DNA of 5,910 bases, from the NCBI GenBank assembly GCA_012727685.1, contig JAAYGO010000029.1:1-5910 (forward strand), given 5' to 3'. This document shows, in pieces, positions 1 to 4,253 of this stretch; position 1 is the stretch's first letter; every line of letters begins with the position of its first letter. The position numbers were made by a program, and so were the translations under genes. The DNA is from Bacillota bacterium (GTDB lineage Bacteria > Bacillota > Dethiobacteria > DTU022). The notes beneath the pieces are model-generated. The model was not told the DNA's origin. It was given only the letters and a program-made list of their open reading frames with translations, and did no database searches.

Positions 1-10
1 CAAGAGAACT

Positions 11-31
11 GGGGCAAGCCCCCTTTCTTTT
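11..31 (+). terminator. Weak terminator-like hairpin of an upstream gene
   Basis: GGGGC at 11-15 pairs with GCCCC at 18-22 (tight loop; GGGG/CCCC with a 4-base loop is more realistic), followed by the T-rich tract CTTTCTTTT at 23-31. This fits a Rho-independent terminator for a gene ending to the left of the window, but the stem is short and the upstream gene is not visible. Confidence 0.3.
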
Positions 32-65
32 CAACATTTTTTCCGCCCGGACAGCCGCCGTTTCG

Positions 66-118
66 GTTTTTGTCAGGCGCTGGCGTGTTACTGACAACCA
101 AAAACGTTAAGTTTTTGG
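66..118 (+). promoter_or_regulatory. Nested inverted repeats upstream of nagZ
   Basis: Two inverted repeats lie side by side. TTGTCAG at 70-76 is the exact reverse complement of CTGACAA at 91-97 (14-base gap). CCAAAAAC at 98-105 is the exact reverse complement of GTTTTTGG at 111-118 (5-base loop). CAAAAAC at 99-105 can also pair with GTTTTTG at 66-72, so the first and second arms can form alternative structures. They end 45 bases before the nagZ start. They could be an operator, an attenuator-like leader or a terminator for upstream transcription; the sequence alone does not decide. Confidence 0.35.
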
Positions 119-132
119 GGTCGAATCGATAG

Positions 133-138
133 TATGAT
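133..138 (+). promoter_or_regulatory. Possible -10 box for nagZ
   Basis: TATGAT at 133-138 matches the sigma-70/SigA -10 consensus at 5 of 6 positions and would start transcription near 145, just ahead of the ribosome binding site. There is no good -35 hexamer at the expected distance; that region overlaps the hairpin arm at 111-118. The call is weak. Confidence 0.2.
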
Positions 139-147
139 TTACGTATC

Positions 148-155
148 AGAGGAGG
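148..155 (+). promoter_or_regulatory. Ribosome binding site deciding the nagZ start
   Basis: AGAGGAGG at 148-155 is a near-perfect Shine-Dalgarno sequence. It lies 8 bases before the TTG at 164 and lies downstream of the ATG at 134, which has no ribosome binding site of its own. This places the real start at the TTG. Confidence 0.7.
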
Positions 156-163
156 CCATTTCA

Positions 164-1870
164 TTGCGAAAAATCTATTGGGGACTGGTTGTGGTTTTCA
201 TGTTTTTTTTATTAATAACCGCCGGCTGCATTTTTAAAAGTCAGGAGAAAAAAAGTCAGGACAAAGAAAACGGAGAGGACGCAGCCGAAGACGCCATCGA
301 GCTTATGCTGCAGGAGATGACGATCGAGCAAAAAGTGGGGCAACTGATCATGGCCTATTTTGACGGCCCGGAATTTGGGGCCGATCTGGCCGCAGCGATG
401 CGCGAACTGCATCTGGGGGGCGTGATCCTCTTCAGCAGCACCGGGAATATCGAGAACCCCGCCCAGGTGGCCGCCTTGACGGCGGATATTCAAAACGCCG
501 CCCTTAAGAGCGGCGGCATTCCCCTGTTTATCGCCGCGGATCAGGAGGGCGGCATTGTGGCCCGCTTCCGGGAGGGGGTAACCGTTTTCCCTGGAAATAT
601 GGCCCTCGGCGCGGCGGGCAGCGAGGACCTGGCCCGCTTGACCGCGGCGGTGCTGGCGTGCGAGCTGCGCACAATGGGGGTCAACCTCAATTTTGCCCCG
701 GTGGTCGATGTCAATAACAATCCGGACAACCCGGTCATCGGCGTCCGTTCTTTCGGGTCCGATCCGGCTTTAGTTTCGCGCCTGGGAGCGGCGATGGTCG
801 CCCCCTACCGCGAGGCGGGAGTCCTGGCCACGGCCAAGCATTTTCCCGGCCACGGTGATACAGCCGTGGATTCCCATTACGGGCTGCCCCAGATCGATCA
901 TGACTGGGCGCGCCTCTCAAGCGTAGAGCTGCCTCCGTTTCAGGCCATGGTTGACGCGGGGGTGCCGACGATGATGGCAGGCCACATCCTCATGCCCGCG
1001 CTGACCGGCAGCGCCGAACTGCCCACCAGTCTTTCGCCGCAGGCGATCGGGTACTTACGGGAGGAGATGGGATTCGAGGGCCTGATCCTGAGCGATTCCA
1101 TGAGCATGGGAGCGATCACCGAAAATTGGGGTCTGGAGGAAGCATGCGTGAAGGCAATCCAGGCCGGGATCGATATGATCGTCTTCGGTCCCTGGAGCGG
1201 CGTGGAAGCGGGCGACCGCGGCAGGATCTTTCGGGCGCTGAAAGGGGCGGTGGAGCAGGGGACGATTTCCCCGGAACGCCTCGATCAAGCGGTGAAGAGG
1301 ATCCTGTGCGCCAAAAAAGAATACGGCATCCTGGACGATCCCCTGCCGCAGGCGGATAGCTTATCCGAACTGGCTGCCGCGAAGCACCTGGAGGTGGCCC
1401 GGCGCGTGGCCAGGGAAAGCGTGACCCTGGTCCGGGACCGGGGCGGTGTTATTCCCCTTGACCCGGCAGGAACAGTCCCTTTAATCTGGCCGGCCGAGCA
1501 GGAAGAAGCGCTCGCTCCCCTGCTGGATGAATGTCCCTTTCTCCAGCCGCAGCTGCTGCCGCTGGGTGCATCTGGCGCTGAAACGGCAGCGCTCTTTGAA
1601 GCGCTGCGCAGCGCGCCGCTGGTGCTGGCCGGCAGCTACAACCTGCGCAGCTACCCCGCCTGGGTGGAGCTGATCAACGCCCTGGAGGCAGAGACAGACG
1701 TGGTGCTCCTGGCCATGGCTTCCCCGTACGACATTTTAGCCGTGCCCGGCGCCACCGCCTGCCTGGCGGCGTACAGCGACTGCCGCGCCTCGGTGCAGGC
1801 CCTGGCCGGGATCCTGCGCGGCGCCCTCGAGCCGCGGGGCAGCCTGCCCGTTACAATCCCCGGCTTGTAG
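164..1870 (+). CDS. nagZ: Lipoprotein beta-N-acetylhexosaminidase, glycoside hydrolase family 3 (NagZ type)
   Basis: Removes terminal N-acetylglucosamine from muropeptides in cell-wall turnover (family knowledge). The start is TTG 164, giving 568 residues. Residues 1-22 form a lipoprotein signal: R2 and K3, a hydrophobic stretch, then a lipobox ending T-A-G-C with the lipidated Cys at 22. A charged linker of about 25 residues follows, so the enzyme should sit outside the membrane. The family 3 barrel carries DQEGG at 126-130, KHFPGHG at 225-231, the NagZ-specific Asp-Ser-His (236-238, His as acid/base) and the nucleophile Asp311 in SDSMSMGAI. From about residue 410 a second alpha/beta domain follows, ending in a typical GSLPVTIPGL tail. 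E. coli NagZ (about 340 residues) lacks it; Gram-positive NagZ such as Bacillus YbbD has it. All catalytic residues are present. Exact substrate range is inferred; another exo-beta-hexosaminidase role is possible. Confidence 0.92.
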   Translation: MRKIYWGLVVVFMFFLLITAGCIFKSQEKKSQDKENGEDAAEDAIELMLQEMTIEQKVGQLIMAYFDGPEFGADLAAAMRELHLGGVILFSSTGNIENPAQVAALTADIQNAALKSGGIPLFIAADQEGGIVARFREGVTVFPGNMALGAAGSEDLARLTAAVLACELRTMGVNLNFAPVVDVNNNPDNPVIGVRSFGSDPALVSRLGAAMVAPYREAGVLATAKHFPGHGDTAVDSHYGLPQIDHDWARLSSVELPPFQAMVDAGVPTMMAGHILMPALTGSAELPTSLSPQAIGYLREEMGFEGLILSDSMSMGAITENWGLEEACVKAIQAGIDMIVFGPWSGVEAGDRGRIFRALKGAVEQGTISPERLDQAVKRILCAKKEYGILDDPLPQADSLSELAAAKHLEVARRVARESVTLVRDRGGVIPLDPAGTVPLIWPAEQEEALAPLLDECPFLQPQLLPLGASGAETAALFEALRSAPLVLAGSYNLRSYPAWVELINALEAETDVVLLAMASPYDILAVPGATACLAAYSDCRASVQALAGILRGALEPRGSLPVTIPGL

Positions 1871-1904
1871 AGGCTAAATTATAATGTAGCTCCCCTCACC
1901 CCGC

Positions 1905-1935
1905 CCCTCTCCCCCGGTGGGGGAGAGGGAGTTTT
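1905..1935 (+). terminator. Strong hairpin, likely terminator of nagZ
   Basis: CCCTCTCCCCC at 1905-1915 and GGGGGAGAGGG at 1919-1929 are perfect reverse complements (11 base pairs, 3-base GGT loop), followed by AG and TTTT at 1932-1935. It begins 35 bases after the nagZ stop. The short U-tract makes termination imperfect. The C-rich left flank and stem also resemble a class of CCCTCTCCC/GGGAGAGGG hairpins scattered in many bacterial genomes, so it may be a mobile-type repeat doing double duty. Confidence 0.55.
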
Positions 1936-2020
1936 CCAGGTGCGATAAACCCATGCGCAGAATCTGCAACCTCGACCCTGAAAAGGGGAGAGGAATTTTC
2001 CAGGTGCCGATAAATCTATG
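1921..2020 (+). repeat. Imperfect direct repeat, two copies about 35 bases long
   Basis: Copy 1 (1921-1955) and copy 2 (1985-2020) share GGGAGAGG, then TTTTCCAGGTGC, then GATAAA and a closing ATG, differing by a few substitutions and single-base indels. The copies are spaced about 65 bases apart. Only copy 1 includes the complete hairpin arm of the GC-rich stem-loop. The divergence suggests an old local duplication or two insertions of the same small element. Confidence 0.5.
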
Positions 2021-2062
2021 TTTCTTTGTTGCTTTAGTGCTGGAGCTATTATAAACGAGCGG

Positions 2063-2097
2063 GAATAAGGTGCCTGTTTTTGGGACAGCCCCTATTC
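2063..2097. repeat. Imperfect palindromic element (GGTGCCTG.../...GGGACAGCCCC type)
   Basis: GAATA at 2063-2067 pairs with TATTC at 2093-2097, and CTGT at 2074-2077 pairs with ACAG at 2085-2088. The GG(T)G/CCCC bases between them extend the stem with small bulges. GGTGCCTG and GGGACAG-like pairs are, from memory, common as interspersed palindromes in Clostridia and are often seen near IS200-like transposases. No transposase is present here. It could also act as a terminator from either side. Confidence 0.35.
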
Positions 2098-2162
2098 TCC
2101 CGCCAGCGAGGGCCCAGCAGAAGGATGAAAATGGTACCGTTCATAATTCCAGGGTGCCTTAA

Positions 2163-2190
2163 TGTCATTCTGAGCGCAATGAAGGATCTC
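2163..2190 (+). repeat. Interspersed repeat of the TGTCATTCTGAGCG family
   Basis: The segment begins TGTCATTCTGAGCG and ends GAAGGATCTC. This matches a short partly palindromic repeat that I recognise from intergenic regions of many unrelated bacteria (usual form TGTCATTCTGAGCGAAGCGAAGAATCTC-like). In this copy the central and right-hand bases deviate, so the usual palindrome is degenerate. Its function is unknown; it does not encode a protein. Confidence 0.5.
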
Positions 2191-2284
2191 CAAAGTGGCT
2201 GCCTCATTTCTATGGCAACCCCTGGCCGCTTTCATAAATATCTCCTCCACCGGGAAAAAGGAGCTGCAGATCTAGCGCCCCTGC

Positions 2285-2926
2285 CTACTCCAGGAGCTCG
2301 AGCAAAGCCGTTGTTTCCTTATGCACCTGGCGCAGTTTCTTTTTCAATTCCTTTTTCTGGGAGCCGTCGAGCGAAGCCGGGACCTCAGAGCCGATCCCGG
2401 TTTGACGGCTAAGCTTCTGCAAGGAGCGGATGATCCCGCTATACCATAGATCTAGGTGGTAGGAACTGTTGTCGCCGGTCTCCAGCAGGAACAGCACCAG
2501 CTCTTCCTTATTAACCTGGTAGAGCTCTTTCCGGTTCTCAATGACAATATCGATCGCTTTTTTTTGCTGCGCCGGCCCCAGGGAGGCGATTATATCGGAG
2601 ACATACTTAATATCATCGAGGTGGTAGCGCTTATATTTTCTCGCTTTGATTCCCCGGACCAGTTTCGCGGTGGCCTCTTTGCACAGTCCAAATCCCTTGA
2701 TCACTTCTTCGACTGATCTTGCCGGGCGGGTCACATTCCGTTCCGCCACAAGTTTGTAGGTCAGATCGTCTTCGTTGTCCAGAATGATGGTCTTCCGGTA
2801 TGCCTTGCTCTGCGGAGCAGAAAGCTCTTCGAATACGAGCCGGGCATACTCCCTGAGCGAGTCTTTCGCTGTATCGTCCAGGCTTTCAATATCATCCAGC
2901 GCCAATTTGTTTAGCCCGGGTCCCAT
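2285..2926 (-). CDS. Hypothetical helical protein, possibly DNA-binding
   Basis: I do not recognise this 213-residue protein. The start is the ATG at 2926-2924, with AAGGGG (2940-2935) 8 bases ahead; the frame stays open for 23 codons further upstream but without a ribosome binding site. It has no signal peptide or membrane segment and is rich in Lys, Glu, Asp and Leu, suggesting an all-helical soluble protein. Residues about 71-93 (EEVIKGFGLCKEATAKLVRG) have the spacing of a helix-turn-helix, followed by a basic patch KARKYKR at 94-100; this is a weak, by-eye suggestion. The C-terminal 25 residues, beginning KKELKKKLRQ at 190, look like an amphipathic or coiled-coil helix. It is convergent with nagZ and divergent from the TPR-ATPase pair. 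GC is lower than in the neighbours (25 of 60 bases at 2581-2640). A regulator, phage-derived or toxin-antitoxin-like role cannot be separated. Confidence 0.75.
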   Translation of the reverse strand: MGPGLNKLALDDIESLDDTAKDSLREYARLVFEELSAPQSKAYRKTIILDNEDDLTYKLVAERNVTRPARSVEEVIKGFGLCKEATAKLVRGIKARKYKRYHLDDIKYVSDIIASLGPAQQKKAIDIVIENRKELYQVNKEELVLFLLETGDNSSYHLDLWYSGIIRSLQKLSRQTGIGSEVPASLDGSQKKELKKKLRQVHKETTALLELLE

Positions 2927-2944
2927 CTGGTCATCCCCTTTTTT

Positions 2945-2960
2945 CTTAATTGATATTAAG
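2945..2960. promoter_or_regulatory. Perfect palindrome, candidate operator
   Basis: CTTAAT at 2945-2950 and ATTAAG at 2955-2960 are exact reverse complements around a TGAT spacer. The site lies 18 bases upstream of the minus-strand start codon, just beyond its ribosome binding site, where a bound repressor would block expression. A second, shorter one, AGGA/TCCT, is next to it at 2962-2975. The binding protein is unknown; the adjacent gene product is one possibility. Confidence 0.3.
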
Positions 2961-3009
2961 CAGGATGATTGTCCTATGACTTGTATATAAACCACTAAAG
3001 CATGTAGTG

Positions 3010-3038
3010 TGGACGTCCTGGTTTAGCCGTGTTATGAT
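3010..3038 (+). promoter_or_regulatory. Promoter-like sequence for the TPR-ATPase operon
   Basis: TGGACG at 3010-3015 (4 of 6 to TTGACA) and TATGAT at 3033-3038 (5 of 6 to TATAAT) are separated by exactly 17 bases. A TG at 3030-3031 placed one base before the -10 makes an extended -10. Transcription would start near 3045, giving a leader of about 170 bases before the TPR gene. Confidence 0.4.
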
Positions 3039-3054
3039 GGCAAGGGAGTTGCCT

Positions 3055-3111
3055 GTGACCGCCAGTGCTGCCGGCCGCCCTTCCGGTTGCCGCTCCTGTA
3101 AAATATGGTAA
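3055..3111 (+). CDS. Possible 18-residue leader peptide
   Basis: A GTG-started frame reading MTASAAGRPSGCRSCKIW then TAA. It is preceded by AAGGGAG at 3042-3048 with 6 bases of spacing, a better ribosome binding site than that of the TPR gene itself, and it lies just inside the expected transcript of the promoter at 3010-3038. It contains a C-x-x-C pair but no run of one amino acid that would indicate classical attenuation. A frame this short can arise by chance, so the call is speculative. Confidence 0.2.
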   Translation: MTASAAGRPSGCRSCKIW

Positions 3112-3114
3112 AAT
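3087..3114 (+). promoter_or_regulatory. Second promoter-like sequence before the TPR gene
   Basis: TTGCCG at 3087-3092 (4 of 6) and TAAAAT at 3109-3114 (5 of 6) are separated by 16 bases. The AT-rich stretch around the -10 stands out from the GC-rich surroundings. Transcription would begin near 3121, about 95 bases ahead of the TPR start. It may be an alternative or tandem promoter to the one at 3010-3038. Confidence 0.3.
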
Positions 3115-3214
3115 AATGTTTGAAGAATGTTTTGGAGTATTTTTACTTAAATGCTTGTCATTTTCCGCGAGCTTTTCATGCGGATTAAACTTTTGCGATC
3201 GGTGCGAAGGTTAT

Positions 3215-4225
3215 ATGGTGAAGAAAATCAAGGATTATAAGAGCGTGCTCAGGCAAAGCTGGCAACTGCGCCGGGACAAGCGTTTCCCGGAGGCGGAGCT
3301 GGTGCTGCACGAAGCGCTGGCCGATTATTCCGACGGCGGTTTCGAGCATAACCTGCTGAAAGCCAACCTTGCCGATGTGCTGCTGCGCCAGGGCAATCGG
3401 GCGGCGGCGCGGAAACTCGCTCTCGAAGTGCTCGAAAAACAGCCCTCCCAGGTAACGGCTCTCATGGTGCTCGGCCTCGCCGCCCTCGAGGAGAAGGTAA
3501 CTGCAGAGGCCGTGGAAAACCTGGCGAAGGCATACCGCCTCGCTCCCAGCCCCTACCGGGCCGGGCGCCTGGCCCGGGCCCTGGAGCTGGACGGCCGGAT
3601 AGAGCAGGCCCTGGCCGTTTTGCAGGAGGCGCTGCAGGAGAACCCCGGGGACAGCTACCTGCGGCAGCAGTACGGCACCTTGAAGGAAAAGGCTGCTGCT
3701 GCCGCCGCTTCTGATCCCGCCGCAACGGAGAGTCCCCGGGCAGCGGAAGCGGCAGAGGAGGATTTCCTGGCCTACGCCGCGCAGATGAAGGAGAAGCTGA
3801 AAGGGCTGGAGCCGGCGGAAGCGGCCGCCCAACTTCAGAAAATCATCAAGGTGGGGCGGCGGAAAGCAAATCCTCACCTGCACCTGCTCTTAGGCGACCT
3901 CCGGCGCAAGGCCGGCGATGAAACCGGGGCGGCCGCGGCATACGCCCAGGCCTGGGAGCTCGATCCGGAGAACCTGCTGGCCCTCTCGCAGCTCCTCTTT
4001 AGCTACAGGCGCCTCGGGCGGAAAGAAGAGGCCTGGCCCCTGCTGAAACGGCTGCTCTATCACCGGCCCGGCGACAAGACGGCCAAGGCTTCATTGATCA
4101 GGGACGCCCTCGACCTTGGGAAAGAGGAAGAGGCGGTGCTCTTTTTTGAGGAGCTGCTTCAGAGATATCCCCACCACAAGGAGTTCTACGGGGCTATCCG
4201 GAAGTTGAAAGCGAAGGAAGCTTAG
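3215..4225 (+). CDS. TPR-repeat (tetratricopeptide) protein
   Basis: A 336-residue cytoplasmic protein built of helical TPR-like hairpins, so a protein-binding scaffold. I assign no specific pathway. Repeats seen by eye run at about residues 10-39, 45-77, 79-111 and 113-144, then an Ala/Glu-rich low-complexity linker (about 157-182), then 185-218, 219-252, 253-286 and 287-320. Typical signatures include LGDLRRKAGDETGAAAAYAQ with AWELDPEN and GRIEQALAVLQEALQENPGD. There is no signal peptide or membrane segment. The start is ATG 3215, with GAAGG at 3206-3210 only 4 bases ahead; GTG 3218 directly after it has better spacing (7 bases) and could be used instead. The frame is open back to 3065, but that part is AT-rich, Cys/Phe-rich and not TPR-like, so it was excluded. 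The ATPase gene begins 28 bases after the stop with no terminator between, so the two are probably one operon and the TPR protein may bind the ATPase. Confidence 0.85.
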   Translation: MVKKIKDYKSVLRQSWQLRRDKRFPEAELVLHEALADYSDGGFEHNLLKANLADVLLRQGNRAAARKLALEVLEKQPSQVTALMVLGLAALEEKVTAEAVENLAKAYRLAPSPYRAGRLARALELDGRIEQALAVLQEALQENPGDSYLRQQYGTLKEKAAAAAASDPAATESPRAAEAAEEDFLAYAAQMKEKLKGLEPAEAAAQLQKIIKVGRRKANPHLHLLLGDLRRKAGDETGAAAAYAQAWELDPENLLALSQLLFSYRRLGRKEEAWPLLKRLLYHRPGDKTAKASLIRDALDLGKEEEAVLFFEELLQRYPHHKEFYGAIRKLKAKEA

Positions 4226-4253
4226 CTTAAGGGATCGGGGAGGAATCGCCGTT

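Larger units (their letters stand above)
1871..2284. other. Non-coding spacer rich in small repeats
   Basis: This 414-base stretch lies between the convergent ends of nagZ and the minus-strand gene. I see no convincing gene. It holds a GC-rich hairpin (1905-1935), a duplicated 35-base segment (1921-1955 and 1985-2020), an imperfect palindrome (2063-2097) and one copy of a common interspersed repeat (2163-2190). The rest shows no structure I can name. An accumulation of such elements is typical of the space between convergent genes, where no promoters are disturbed. Confidence 0.6.

Noticed and set aside
1921..2020. Two repeat copies considered as a CRISPR remnant
   Set aside because: There are only two imperfect copies, the 29-base interval shows no spacer-like pattern beyond that, and no cas gene is present.
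2080..2412. Plus-strand open frame of 110 codons in the spacer
   Set aside because: It runs through the interspersed repeat and into the 3' end of the minus-strand gene, has no good ribosome binding site and gives a protein without recognisable order.
3065..3214. 50-codon N-terminal extension of the TPR protein (GTG start)
   Set aside because: There is no ribosome binding site at 3065 or 3116, the region contains promoter-like sequence, and its Cys/Phe-rich translation does not look like TPR or a proper signal peptide.
3185..3883. Minus-strand frame of 232 codons opposite the TPR gene
   Set aside because: It lies fully inside a well-supported TPR gene; its Gln/Leu/Gly/Arg-rich translation is the usual antisense shadow of GC-rich coding DNA.
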